A program made the translations under genes and the position numbers. The notes below the pieces were generated by a model. That model made no database searches, was not told the DNA's origin, and was given only the letters and a program-made list of their open reading frames with translations. From positions 1 to 35,478 of the forward strand of contig JAGLQN010000080.1 in assembly GCA_023136835.1 (NCBI GenBank): a stretch of 35,478 nucleotides of DNA, given 5' to 3'. This DNA comes from Candidatus Omnitrophota bacterium. Lineage in GTDB: Bacteria > Omnitrophota > Gorgyraeia > Zapsychrales > Zapsychraceae. Every line of letters starts with the position of its first letter. The stretch's first letter is position 1. Shown here in pieces: positions 1 through 8,286 of this stretch.

Positions 1-183
1 CTGCAAAGCCCCTGACCTCATCAACCTCGACACAGCCTGATTCCCCGCAGTCCTCTGCAAGAACGGGATGCGGTCCACCGGAGTATCCATCGACTGCAAA
101 CGCTTAGTCCTTCGCACCCGGGAATTCGAATTCGATTGCTTTACCTCAGGCATTTTAGCAATTTGACCAACTCTTTCTCCCAT
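1..183 (-). CDS. Partial eCIS cargo protein, N-terminal leader only (cut by window edge)
   Basis: An open frame starts at ATG 183-181 and runs off the left edge after 61 codons. It begins MGERVGQIAKMPEVKQ and contains the cargo-leader signature [14 protein letters not shown] at about residues 40-53, followed by SGALQ. Both the protein and the DNA closely match the start of the lysozyme-like gene at 8750-10291, with no indel through the start codon and promoter, so this is a recent copy of that cassette. What follows the leader is outside the window, so whether the cargo is a DUF4157 protein, an enzyme or a broken gene is unknown. I infer an eCIS payload from the shared leader; the leader's function is not shown by the sequence. 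Confidence 0.8.
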   Translation of the reverse strand, partial: MGERVGQIAKMPEVKQSNSNSRVRRTKRLQSMDTPVDRIPFLQRTAGNQAVSRLMRSGALQ

Positions 184-213
184 CTTTTATTACCTCTCTA
201 TTTACAATCACTA

Positions 214-242
214 ATATAATGCATATTATATTTCAAAGTCAA
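214..242 (-). promoter_or_regulatory. Probable promoter of the leftmost cargo gene
   Basis: On the minus strand TTGACT is followed after 17 bases by TTATAT, and the intervening AAATATAATATG is TATA-like. The same block sits at the same distance before the ATG at 10291. An inverted repeat ATAAT-GCAT-ATTAT (216-229) lies within it. It reads either as a sigma70-type -35/-10 pair or as an archaeal TATA box; the sequence alone does not decide. Confidence 0.45.
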
Positions 243-353
243 TATATCATAAAATGTAATTCCTGTTTAATTTAAAACCTCAATTCCAATCTCCGAAAAT
301 CGTTATTATTCTGGAAAATTTACTCCATCAATCCCTCAATCATCCCAAAACAG

Positions 354-480
354 CTAATCGAAGTGACCGCGAACAGATTCCGGCAAGGATTTTCCGCCGC
401 CATTGAGAGCTTGAATACGATATTTTAGATAAGTGTTGATTTTAGCATTATGATCAATACGAACTGTTTTGTTCCGGTGG
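354..480 (-). pseudogene. Decayed DUF4157 start, remnant of a cargo gene
   Basis: The 313 bases between the neighbouring genes (184-496) hold a promoter and this remnant. Read on the minus strand it encodes IQALNGGGKSLPESVRGHFD followed by a stop at 356-354. This matches the entry of DUF4157 domains elsewhere in the window (IQSIKGTGQPLSASERTFFE). Nothing of the domain remains after that point: the FEPRFG, VHVH and HELTH regions are missing. The sequence between about 450 and 496 is open in the same frame but I do not recognise it. It probably marks a recombination join that also clipped the gene at 497-1255. Confidence 0.6.
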
Positions 481-496
481 ACCGGGCAAATGATCT

Positions 497-1255
497 CTAT
501 TCGCTGGATTCTTTGTTATAAGTTTTATTTTTTCCGGATTGCTGCACCACATGTGTCAACTCATGTGCCAGCAGCCTTCGTCCCTCGCTCATCCCCGGCG
601 CATACTGCCCTGCCCCAAACACCACATCGCGCCCTAAAGTAAAGGTGCGGGCATTGACCGACCGGGCTACGCGGGCTGCACGTGCGTCACTGTGTACATG
701 CACGTCGTCGAAATCCACGCCGAAGCGCGGTTCGAAGAAGGTCCGTTCGGACGCGGACAGTGGTTGCCCTGTGCCTTTGATGGACTGGATATCACGCCCC
801 ATTTCTGGAGTGACCTCTGGAGTAGCGGTAGCGAGACTTTTTGGTTGGATTTCTTCTTCTTCTTCCTCCTCCTCTTCTGGCTCGACCTGCCTTTGAACCA
901 ATGGAGTGATTTCTTCGGTAAGCGGTTTGGCCTGAAACATTTCTTCCTCCTCTTCCTCCTCTGGCTCAACCTGTCGCTGCATCTCCGGTTCCGGCATCCG
1001 CATCACAGCATCCGCCACCCGGTACGCCTCCTGCTCATACTTATCCCCCAGCTGGCCGATCTTAAGCTTAGCCTGCAAGGCCCCCGACTTGATCAGCCTT
1101 TGCACAGCCTGGTTGCCGATAGTTCTTTGAAGGAATAAAATCCGATCAGCAGGAGATTTTGGTGGCTGAGATGATTTTTTCCTTAGAATTCGAAGAGACA
1201 AATTTGATTTCTTTACAATAGGTGTTTTGGTATATAGCCTGGAAATTTCATCCAT
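497..1255 (-). CDS. DUF4157 (eCIS core) protein, short form, putative eCIS cargo
   Basis: This 252-residue protein has three parts. Residues 1-90 are the shared leader ([13 protein letters not shown] near 43, then [12 protein letters not shown] and a [13 protein letters not shown] segment). Residues about 93-150 hold two acidic repeat units built on [13 protein letters not shown] and QAKPLTEEITP. Residues about 155-238 are a DUF4157 domain with FEPRFGVDFDDVHVHSDARAA, a LGRDVVFGAGQYAPG segment and the zinc-binding-type HELTHVVQQ near residue 232. The protein stops 13 residues after that motif, so it lacks the C-terminal effector domain seen in its neighbours. The next bases are a remnant of another cargo gene, which suggests truncation by recombination. 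DUF4157 is known as a domain of eCIS-linked cargo; its proteolytic activity is not established here. Confidence 0.85.
   Translation of the reverse strand: MDEISRLYTKTPIVKKSNLSLRILRKKSSQPPKSPADRILFLQRTIGNQAVQRLIKSGALQAKLKIGQLGDKYEQEAYRVADAVMRMPEPEMQRQVEPEEEEEEEMFQAKPLTEEITPLVQRQVEPEEEEEEEEEIQPKSLATATPEVTPEMGRDIQSIKGTGQPLSASERTFFEPRFGVDFDDVHVHSDARAARVARSVNARTFTLGRDVVFGAGQYAPGMSEGRRLLAHELTHVVQQSGKNKTYNKESSE
860..1010 (-). repeat. Acidic in-frame repeats within cargo protein
   Basis: Two imperfect coding repeats encode the unit QRQVEPE(E)n-x-QAKPL-x-EITPLV. Related units occur in the neighbouring cargo genes at about 6290-6510 (three units) and 10580-10745 (two units). The GAA/GAG runs make them likely sites of slippage and recombination. 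Confidence 0.75.
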
Positions 1256-1380
1256 ATAATCACCAATTTATTATGAATGCATATAATTTGAGACGAATTA
1301 ATTCAAGATCATTCCGTAATATTGATCTACTCAGTTATAATATTTGTTTTAAGTCATTAATTATTTTCTGGTTTTTTAGT
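987..1380. repeat. Second leader-plus-promoter repeat, copy 1
   Basis: This segment aligns to 3797-4190 with no indels at a constant offset of 2810. It covers about 90 leader codons and about 125 bases upstream of the ATG. The two genes downstream encode quite different proteins after the leader and DUF4157 domain. Confidence 0.8.
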
Positions 1381-1791
1381 ACAAAATCCTTTCAAGTGTT
1401 GCATATCGCATTGAAGGTTGCCTTCGGGTGTATACCTCAATAAATGATAGTGGTTATCCATCAAACAATAACCATGGATTTCCACTCAAAATATTCTGCC
1501 GATCTCTGACAGCAAATCCAAAAACAAATAACTGTGGTCATCATCATGGAAAATATTTCATTAAACTACATCTCGGTTTATTACACGACACCAGGCGCCG
1601 GGAAATTCAATTCTTAAACGGACGAGAAATGGGATGAAGATATCATATATAAATACATAGATTTGACCCCTTTATAGATCCCTTTATTTGCAGTGCTACC
1701 GGGGTGAATGGGCAATTCCCCGAACGGGACTTGAACCCGCTAGATAAATTGCCAGGACGGCGTGCTGGGAGACTTTTCTACGCTCTATATG
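1256..1791. other. 536-bp intergenic region: repeat-borne promoter, T-arm-like hairpin, stem-loop at stop
   Basis: I see no convincing gene here; the short plus-strand frames lack a good ribosome-binding site and recognisable domains. Bases 1256-1380 belong to the duplicated upstream block shared with 4066-4190. Bases 1711-1753 contain a two-tier inverted repeat with a tRNA T-arm-like core. Bases 1763-1801 contain an inverted repeat overlapping the stop codon of the upstream gene. The remaining 1381-1680 is AT-rich and I recognise nothing in it. Confidence 0.6.
1711..1753 (-). other. tRNA T-arm-like hairpin (possible tRNA remnant or attachment site)
   Basis: On the minus strand GCGGG-TTCAAGT-CCCGT (1722-1740) has the T-stem and the GTTCRA-type loop of a tRNA. 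It is enclosed by a second 7-bp stem, GGCAATT (1753-1747) with AATTGCC (1717-1711). No matching acceptor 5' strand, D-arm or anticodon arm is visible upstream, so it is not an intact tRNA gene. It could be a 3' tRNA fragment left by integration or an unrelated structured RNA. Confidence 0.35.
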
Positions 1792-1801
1792 CTACCCAGC
1801 A
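1763..1801 (-). terminator. Stem-loop across the stop codon of the 757-residue gene
   Basis: TGCTGGG (minus strand, 1801-1795) pairs with CCCAGCA (1769-1763) around a 25-base loop. The stop codon TAG is at 1794-1792, immediately after the first arm. No T-run follows the second arm, so it is not a classical intrinsic terminator; it may protect the 3' end or be chance. Confidence 0.3.
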
Positions 1802-4065
1802 TCATCGGAATCATCTCTGGGCTGAACGGTAAAGCACCGTTCAATAGTATTGTTGATTTCGGTCAACTCTTCGACCTCGTCGTTGATGTCCAGTTCTACG
1901 TATGCACAGTAATTGCCAGTTTCGAGAAGCGGCAAGAAAATCATTCGCTTGTATCGATAGGGCCCCTCTTGTACCAGAGAATCGACACCAGGCACTGAAA
2001 TCCACATGGACATGATTTTGTCGCTCTCGTGGCGGCATCCGTAGCATTCGTCGGCCTTATAAAGCGTAAACTTGTTGTCATGGGGACCGGCCGGTAGCCA
2101 ACCCGGATTCCAAACCCACAACCATATGCCGGACTGTTCGCCTTCTTTCGGCTCGCCAGCTGGCGAAAAATTGAGCGAGACATAAAACGCTAGTTCAGCC
2201 TTTTTGTCGTCGTCTGTAGCGGGTTGGTTGGCCGCTTTCTGTCGTTGAAGCAGTGTCATTACCCCATTGGTTGAAGACTTGTCACTAGGATGTGCGTGGC
2301 CATTACAAGAATCGAACCCGGAGCTCGAGCGCAAAGAAATGCATGTAGGTCTCCTGCGTGGCCAGCCCGGCTCTTCCATCCGTAGCACCCGCTCGGCCAC
2401 GGCGTCTGCCTCATGCTCATAGGTCTCTCCCGGTCGGCTAATTGTCAGCGCCGGCCGGTTTATGTGTGCATCAGTGAGCGGTTCCGCTTGAAGTGGCAAT
2501 GTGCTCAAAGCCGCACGAAAGACCTGCTGCTGTTCGATGATTTTAACCTTCGCGCCCTTCGCGGGAACTTGCATCATGTCAGCAATACTCTGCCAATCCA
2601 CGTTTTTTTCCCGAATGGCACTCATGAATTGGCCCGGGTCGAAACCAGGCACGAGCTTCTGTAACTTCAAAAAGATGGGGTGGGCAGGGCCAAGGAAGTA
2701 GCCGATAGCTAAATCCTTTATTCCTACCGCTTGCGCAAGAGCAGCGCCAGCAATCAGCTTGTTCGGATACGCCTTGCCGGCCGACAGCCTGTACTCTTCC
2801 AGGAGCAGGTTGGTGAAATACTGTGTCACGCCTTCGTTAAGGCCGGACCCGAATAGCTTTCTGAAGGATGGATCGGAGAACTTGTGGATCGCCTCATGCA
2901 CTAGCTCTTCCAGGTTGACCGATCTGGGAACCACAATGCGGTCCCGTTTTCGATTGTAGAATCCGCCCACCTTCTTGGCTCTTTCGACGGAACCCCCGCT
3001 TCGATTCTCATGCGCAATGTATGCTCCCTCGAATTCCTTTTGAGGAAGGTAAGTGACGTTGCCTTTCAGGCGGGCTCCCTGGTCGAGTTTTTCTCCGATG
3101 AACGGCCGAAGTAGTTTACTAGCAGCCAGCGCAGCATCAATTTCTTTCTCGGCCCTATAGTCGACGATTTGGGATGTATTTCTCCCTTTGAGCGGGTTTT
3201 TCGCCTGGCGACGGATAATCGCGCCGCTACCACCGGACGCTCTCTGCTGGACCACGTGAGTCAGCTCATGAGCAAACAATTTTCTATAATCCAATGCATC
3301 TGAGGAGTATTCTCCAGTTCCAAACACAACATTATGCCCAAGCGTAAAAGCGCGGGCATTAACTGAGTTAGCTGCATTAGCTGCCCGCGTGTCGTTATGC
3401 ACTCGTACATTAGAAAAATCTTTTCCGAAACGAGGCTCAAAAAAACTCCGCTCCAACCCGGACAATGGCTGTCCTCCCTCTTGCAGTGATTGAATACTGG
3501 AGCTTATTGCGGGTGTCACTTCAGGAGTTACGCCTCCGGTTATTTTTGCCCGGATTAACTCTTCGTCTTCTTCCTCCTCAAGACCTTCCTGGCGTTGAAT
3601 TAACTGGGTGATTTGCTTGGTTTGTATCAACCCTTCTTCTTGAGTTCGGCAATTTGGAAAGAGGTTTGTGGATTCAAAAGGACGGTTCTCATCCTCAGCC
3701 GTTTTATTTTCACCTGAGCAGGCGCGATGGATTGTTCCACTGCGGGAAATAGTGTTATTGGCCAGTGAAGAATCGCCAACCAAAGAAGATGGCTGAGGCT
3801 CCGGCATCCGCATTACAGCATCCGCCACCCGGTCCGCCTCCTGCTCGTACTTATCCCCGGGCTGCCCGATCTTAAGCTTTGCCTGCAGGGTCCCTGATTT
3901 GATCAGCCGCTGGACAGCCTGGTTGCCGATGGTTCTTTGAAGGAATAAAATCCGATCAGCAGGAGATTTTAGTGGCTGAGATGATTTTTTTCTTTGAATT
4001 CCAAGAGACGAATTCGATCTCTTTACAATAGGTGTTTTGGCATATAGTCTGGAAATTTTATACAT
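1792..4065 (-). CDS. Multidomain DUF4157 cargo: second metallopeptidase-like domain plus CARDB-like C-terminus
   Basis: The 757-residue protein starts MYKISRLYAKTPIVK. Residues 1-95 are the shared leader. Residues about 190-275 are a DUF4157 domain with HELTHVVQQ near 265. Residues about 290-510 form a different domain containing LEELVHEAIHKFSD near 385 and then GLNEGVTQYFTNLL, an HExxH plus downstream Glu arrangement like gluzincin peptidases. A second leader-like piece, GETYEHEADAVAERVLRMEEP, follows near 555, so the gene looks like a fusion of two cargo genes. Residues about 620-757 resemble a CARDB beta-sandwich (VWNPGW, then LDINDEVEELTEINN). I infer a secreted or injected peptidase-type payload. 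Catalysis, substrate and the DUF4157 role are unproven. Confidence 0.8.
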   Translation of the reverse strand: MYKISRLYAKTPIVKRSNSSLGIQRKKSSQPLKSPADRILFLQRTIGNQAVQRLIKSGTLQAKLKIGQPGDKYEQEADRVADAVMRMPEPQPSSLVGDSSLANNTISRSGTIHRACSGENKTAEDENRPFESTNLFPNCRTQEEGLIQTKQITQLIQRQEGLEEEEDEELIRAKITGGVTPEVTPAISSSIQSLQEGGQPLSGLERSFFEPRFGKDFSNVRVHNDTRAANAANSVNARAFTLGHNVVFGTGEYSSDALDYRKLFAHELTHVVQQRASGGSGAIIRRQAKNPLKGRNTSQIVDYRAEKEIDAALAASKLLRPFIGEKLDQGARLKGNVTYLPQKEFEGAYIAHENRSGGSVERAKKVGGFYNRKRDRIVVPRSVNLEELVHEAIHKFSDPSFRKLFGSGLNEGVTQYFTNLLLEEYRLSAGKAYPNKLIAGAALAQAVGIKDLAIGYFLGPAHPIFLKLQKLVPGFDPGQFMSAIREKNVDWQSIADMMQVPAKGAKVKIIEQQQVFRAALSTLPLQAEPLTDAHINRPALTISRPGETYEHEADAVAERVLRMEEPGWPRRRPTCISLRSSSGFDSCNGHAHPSDKSSTNGVMTLLQRQKAANQPATDDDKKAELAFYVSLNFSPAGEPKEGEQSGIWLWVWNPGWLPAGPHDNKFTLYKADECYGCRHESDKIMSMWISVPGVDSLVQEGPYRYKRMIFLPLLETGNYCAYVELDINDEVEELTEINNTIERCFTVQPRDDSDDAG

Positions 4066-4190
4066 ATTATCACCAATTTATTAATTAATCCAGATAATTT
4101 GAGATGAATAAATTCTAGAGCATTCTGTAACACTGGTCCGTTCAGTTACAATATTTGTTATAAGTTGTTTAATAATTTTCTGGCTTATCA
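3797..4190. repeat. Second leader-plus-promoter repeat, copy 2
   Basis: Partner of 987-1380. The upstream part (4066-4190) is non-coding and keeps the ATCACCAATTTATTA block directly before the start codon and the AATATTTGTT-type AT-rich block further up. The rest of the intergenic region to 4348 is AT-rich, includes T-rich runs on the minus strand after the upstream gene, and shows no gene. Confidence 0.8.
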
Positions 4191-4348
4191 GTCCAGGCCC
4201 AATAGGAAACAAATGATTATTGACTCCTTACAAGCGAATATTAAGCCAAATTCGCCTTGACAAAAAATCAAATCATGATATCAAAAATATAAAAATACTT
4301 CGTTACAAAATCAGTTACGTTTATTAAATCTCTAAATTCACGAAACCA

Positions 4349-6787
4349 TTAGAGCTTTTTTTCAAGCCAATCGACAAATAATTTCGTCATCTTATCCGAA
4401 GCAATGTTAAAGTTTCCAACTAAACTCATCATACTAACCGAACGGCCTGGATTACTTTTAGGTGGGTTGCCTATGCATGCTGTCGGGGGTGTACCTTGAT
4501 AGGTTTTGATAATCTTCTTACCAAGGAATAGTAAGCCGAATTCGTTTATTGGTGCGGACAAGTTCTTTTCTAATTGACTCCGCTTTGTAATCTTGCCTGA
4601 TTTAACATCCCCACCATAGAAATTGATAAAGGTATCAAATCGACCAGCTCGGGCTCTTCCAGCCTTCGTGTTTGTCAGTCGGTAATACTGCATTAATACT
4701 TCGGAAAAAGGCTTATTCAATTGCAGCTCAGGGGAGGATGCCACTGAGTCGTGCCAAGCCCAGTTAGCATAGCTATCTATATCGCCTTCCAAGTCGCTAT
4801 CCCTGGCAAAGTTTTTAAAGTATTGATCGTAAGTGCTCGTAAAATTGATAAAAGATACACAGAATGTATGGTAAGCCGCTGCCGATCCCACATCTCCTGC
4901 CCAGGTGGCCCATTCATGATTCGCAACGTTTGTGTCCAAATACATGCGTCCAGCGATATTTGCCGACACAGTTTGTGGTTTTTGCATGGCGTCCATACCT
5001 GTCAGCAAATGGCCGATATCTAACATTTGCCCGTTATTAAAGACCTGTTGACTTTTTTGAAGGGCCTTGAATAAGGTCTTTCCGAGTTTGAGTGTGGGAT
5101 CATTACCAGGAGACCAGGGCCGTTGTGTAATAACGTCATTCCATATTTTGTTGCGGTTCTGAGGAGAAGTCCAGCTGGCGTTGCCGTAATAAATCTGTCG
5201 TAATACGGATAATGTTTTAGGCGCATCCATAGCAGAAGTAAGCCCCAGACGATCCTCAAGACAGCGTACCAGGAACATATATTGATCCAAATCAGAAGCA
5301 AGCGCTAAAAAGTCGCACAGATCTTTTCCTTCCGGGCCGGTTGCTTTGACAATTTTGATAACAACCCCTCGATTTTTTGCTCTATTTTCAGCAGTATCAT
5401 TAGGGGCTACAAAACTGGTAACCGAGTCTCCCATATGAAAGAGAACCTTGACCTGAACGACTGGTGGCATTACATCAAAAACAGCCTTGGCCCTTTCGTC
5501 CCTCAACATACTGTTTCCCTTTTCAGTGCCCAAACAATCAGCATAGCCGATGACACCCACGAAGGATAGGGAAGGCGTCCCCGCTATAATAGACATGACC
5601 CGCTGCCAGGCTGGACTCGTTGTGACACCTGGCGGAAGCTGATTATCATTAACCGCAAAATCTTGAATAAACAGTTTGTTGTCACTGGTCTTAAAAATGG
5701 TGTTGTTTGTAAGAATACCAGCGGGTTTTTCCGACTGACTTTTTTCTCCTTTTGGGCGGTGGCTGGAGCAGGATTTCCGTTGAAGCACACCCCCATCAAT
5801 GCTTTGTTGGACCAAATGCGTTAATTCGTGCACAAGCAGACGTTTTCCGGTCTCACCCGATATCTTCGATTCGCCCTCCCGCTGCAACGACACCGTCCCA
5901 TGGTGGGCTGACCCCGTCGTTGCTTGTTCTGCTCGAGTCATCTGTAACGCTTTAGCGCCCATCACATCCGCTTCTCGCTCCAAACCCGCATCATCATTAA
6001 TCGGCACCCCTTTCGCCTGCATCGTGGGCTTCACCCGCCCCTGCATCTGCTGTACCGCATGCCAACCTTCATGGGGTAGATGCTTATCCTGACCCGGACC
6101 CAGGTGGATGTCTTGCCCTTGCGTGTACGCCAGCGCATTAAGTTGGGCAGGTTCGGAGGAGTTGTGATGTACACGCACACTTGAGATATCCATACCAGAG
6201 AGTTTCTCCAGACCCGATTTCAGGTGATCTAACATGCCGGTCTTATTATGGGACGCCTCCGTTTTTGCTAGTAAAGTGCCTGTTAGCCCCAACGCGAACT
6301 TCGCCTGGAGTGGCTCTTCCCCCTCTTCTGGCTCGACCTGCCTTTGAACCAATGGAGTGATCTCATCGGCAAGCGGTTTGGCCTGAAGCGTTTCTTCCTC
6401 TTCCTCTGGTTCCTCTTGACGCTGGACCTGAAGCAGAGGTGTGATCTGGCTGGCATGTGGTTTGGATTGTAACGTCTCCTCCTCTTCCTTCTCTGGCTCA
6501 ACCTGCCGCTGCACCCCCGGCTCAGGCATCCGCACTACTGCATCCGCCACCCGATCAGCCTCCTGCTCATATTTATCCCCGGGCTGGCCGATCTTGAGCT
6601 TGGCCTGCAAGGTCCCCGACCTGATCAGCCTCTGCACAGCCTGGTTGCCTGCAGTTCGTTGTAGGTACAGGATTTGTTCAACTGGAGAATTACTGGATTG
6701 GTGGGGCTCGATCTGTCTTGTTTGAGAAACCGAATTCTCACTCTTTGATCTAAGCTTTTTACTGGTTGCCTTGGCTATTTCACTCAT
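4349..6787 (-). CDS. Chimeric DUF4157 cargo with OmpA-like domain and unknown C-terminal domain
   Basis: The 812-residue protein has the shared leader (residues 1-95, [13 protein letters not shown]) and three acidic repeat units (about 95-165). A variant DUF4157 domain follows at about 175-285, with [35 protein letters not shown] and HEGWHAVQQ near 240. A short tail of the other DUF4157 type comes next, [14 protein letters not shown] near 320, without the rest of that domain. Residues about 370-485 look OmpA/MotB-C-like ([20 protein letters not shown], then NRGVVIKI). Residues about 490-812 are a large domain I do not recognise, with [11 protein letters not shown] and [18 protein letters not shown]. 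The OmpA-like part could bind peptidoglycan. The double HExxH pieces show domain shuffling between cargo genes. Confidence 0.8.
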   Translation of the reverse strand: MSEIAKATSKKLRSKSENSVSQTRQIEPHQSSNSPVEQILYLQRTAGNQAVQRLIRSGTLQAKLKIGQPGDKYEQEADRVADAVVRMPEPGVQRQVEPEKEEEETLQSKPHASQITPLLQVQRQEEPEEEEETLQAKPLADEITPLVQRQVEPEEGEEPLQAKFALGLTGTLLAKTEASHNKTGMLDHLKSGLEKLSGMDISSVRVHHNSSEPAQLNALAYTQGQDIHLGPGQDKHLPHEGWHAVQQMQGRVKPTMQAKGVPINDDAGLEREADVMGAKALQMTRAEQATTGSAHHGTVSLQREGESKISGETGKRLLVHELTHLVQQSIDGGVLQRKSCSSHRPKGEKSQSEKPAGILTNNTIFKTSDNKLFIQDFAVNDNQLPPGVTTSPAWQRVMSIIAGTPSLSFVGVIGYADCLGTEKGNSMLRDERAKAVFDVMPPVVQVKVLFHMGDSVTSFVAPNDTAENRAKNRGVVIKIVKATGPEGKDLCDFLALASDLDQYMFLVRCLEDRLGLTSAMDAPKTLSVLRQIYYGNASWTSPQNRNKIWNDVITQRPWSPGNDPTLKLGKTLFKALQKSQQVFNNGQMLDIGHLLTGMDAMQKPQTVSANIAGRMYLDTNVANHEWATWAGDVGSAAAYHTFCVSFINFTSTYDQYFKNFARDSDLEGDIDSYANWAWHDSVASSPELQLNKPFSEVLMQYYRLTNTKAGRARAGRFDTFINFYGGDVKSGKITKRSQLEKNLSAPINEFGLLFLGKKIIKTYQGTPPTACIGNPPKSNPGRSVSMMSLVGNFNIASDKMTKLFVDWLEKKL

Positions 6788-6926
6788 ACTTTATTCTCTA
6801 AAATTCTTACTAGCCCCAGGAACGAACTGAATAATTCCCTTATAGAGTTAATTCCCCTTTCTACAATGGTTTATTATCGTATATATCTCATTGCCGTCTA
6901 ATTTTATTCTTCAATGATCTGGGCTG
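6788..6926. other. Short AT-rich spacer between cargo genes
   Basis: This 139-bp AT-rich gap carries the upstream region of the 812-residue gene. Minus-strand TATATACGATAATAAACC near 6870-6890 is TATA-like and suits a promoter about 90 bases before the ATG. I see no gene or clear hairpin. Confidence 0.35.
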
Positions 6927-7694
6927 CTATGGGATCCGGTGGAATGTACCTCCTCTGGCACCTCTTGCGTGCCCCACACGCGTGATCGGGTTGAAAGTCC
7001 TAAGGCTTCTAGTTCGCCATGTGCGGGCTACAGATCCGGGTAGAGGCTGTCTTGAACCTCCCGATGATTCTGCTGTAGTAAATTCTATTACAACCGTGCC
7101 ATTTGGTAATGTGATCCTCTGGACAGTGGATACTATCCTTATATGGCTACCACCACTGACCACCCAGGTATCTCCTGGTCGTAGATCAGTTGGTCTTCGA
7201 ACCCGCGGGCCACGACGGAAGCTGGCTGCAGCTCGTTCACGGTGACTGATTCCTGGTGGGAGTGGAACAGTGGGGAGACCGAATATAGCAGCAGGAATGC
7301 CAGCAATTGAGGCAACTGTTCTAACAGCTTCCCGTGCTCGTATAGCAGCCCGGAGCACAAAACCAGAGCAATCAACACCTATCCCTACATGTCTTACCCA
7401 TCGCTGAATGAGTGTCGGGAGCCGCCTTTGCCCAAGATCGGTAAGCTGCTGTCCCCGACGTAATTGCCCGATTCGAATGGCATAACGCCGGATAATACCC
7501 TGACTGAGGGCTTCCTCCACGAACTTCTTAACATCTTCAGGTGTTGCTTTACCTAATTCTACAGCACGACCAGCAAAACGAGTCTTGCTCCTTCGATCAA
7601 GCTTACTTCCCGGCGGCGCCTTAAGGCTCGAATGATAGCCGGAAAATGAGCAGCACGGCATCTCCGGCGATAATGTGCGCGTGCAGTTGCGGTA
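6927..7694 (-). pseudogene. NlpC/P60-like C-terminal domain of a frameshifted cargo gene
   Basis: This is the third piece of a broken gene whose start is at 8673. The open frame from ATG 7661 gives 244 residues. GVDCSGFVLRAA near residue 98 is the catalytic-Cys motif of NlpC/P60 peptidases. LRPGDTWVV followed by GSHIRIV near 171 fits the catalytic-His strand. It lies downstream of a TAA at 7697-7695 in the same frame. Between about 7740 and 7620 another frame reads on smoothly (VHVQGAYFINTATARAHYRR), so two compensating frameshifts probably flank this junction. Family knowledge suggests a peptidoglycan endopeptidase or amidase. As it stands it has no leader and is probably not delivered, unless the shifts are sequencing errors. 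Confidence 0.7.
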
Positions 7695-8286
7695 TTAATA
7701 AAGTAAGCTCCCTGAACATGGACCCTGATTGTCAGTGGAGCTGGAGGGGCCCTGTTGCCCCTGAGGTAACGGGACAGACCCCACTACATCAATCGGAATG
7801 TTTTGAAATCTATCGAGTTCGTAAAGAATAATTGAACTGACGATTCTATCCACTTCAGCCTGCGTTAGAGGGCCGGCAATTGGTACCCGGGCTTGTGCAG
7901 CCTGGCGTTGAATGAAAGGTACAGGGCCCATCATCTGTTTAAAGAGATTCAGTTCTGGCGCTTGTTGCTGTTGTATTGTGTGTGTCAACTCATGTGCCAG
8001 CAGTTTTCTCCCTTTTTCACTCCCCGGTGCATAATGACCTTCCCCAAACACAACATCTTTTCCTAATGTGAAGGCCTTGGCATTCACCATCCGCGCTGAC
8101 TCAGCTGCCCGTGCATCAGTATGCACCTGCACCTTGCTGAAGTCACGGCCAAATAGCGGTTTGAAAAAGGTGTGTTCATTTTCTGATAAAGGTTGGCCCC
8201 CTCCTCTAAGGGACTGTATTTGGGATTCAAGATCATGATCTAATTCCGGGATATTAACTGAAGTCGCTTTTGCCTGAAGCTCCTCT
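7695..8286 (-). pseudogene. DUF4157 domain of a frameshifted cargo gene
   Basis: This is the middle piece of the broken gene. It resumes as DEEELQAKATSVNIPELD one base out of frame with the leader piece, then gives LRGGGQPLSENEHTFFKPLF, VQVHTDARAA, LGKDVVFGEGHYAPG and HELTHTIQQQ, a complete DUF4157 core. It continues through FIQRQAAQARVPIAGPLTQAEVD to a stop at 7695. The first Met in this frame is at 8132, inside the domain, so it cannot be an independent intact protein. The leader frame ends at TGA 8289-8287; one extra base in ATAAGATG there would explain the shift. Confidence 0.7.

Larger units (their letters stand above)
1..407. repeat. Long direct repeat, copy 1 (leader + promoter + decayed upstream gene end)
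   Basis: This stretch aligns without indels to 10109-10515 at a constant offset of 10108 bases. The aligned unit holds the first 61 codons of a cargo gene, its promoter region, and the decayed end of the gene upstream. Even the stop codon of the decayed gene sits at the same offset (354-356 and 10462-10464). Differences are scattered substitutions. The copy boundary on the left lies outside the window. Confidence 0.85.

Noticed and set aside
420-496. Open stretch on the minus strand (IICPVHRNKTVRIDHNAK) as a small gene or transposase fragment
   Set aside because: No start codon or family match; it runs into the decayed DUF4157 remnant and is better explained as recombination debris.
692-1138. 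Plus-strand frame of 148 codons rich in Phe and Leu, resembling a membrane protein
   Set aside because: It is the mirror of the GAA/GAG-rich acidic repeats and leader of the minus-strand DUF4157 gene; TTC/CTC runs create the hydrophobic look.
1222-1637. Two plus-strand frames in the 536-bp gap
   Set aside because: AT-rich, without a convincing ribosome-binding site or similarity; part overlaps the duplicated promoter block, which is conserved as DNA and not as this frame.
1690-1830. A complete tRNA gene
   Set aside because: Only the T-arm is convincing; I could not find a pairing acceptor 5' strand, D-arm or anticodon arm at the right spacing.
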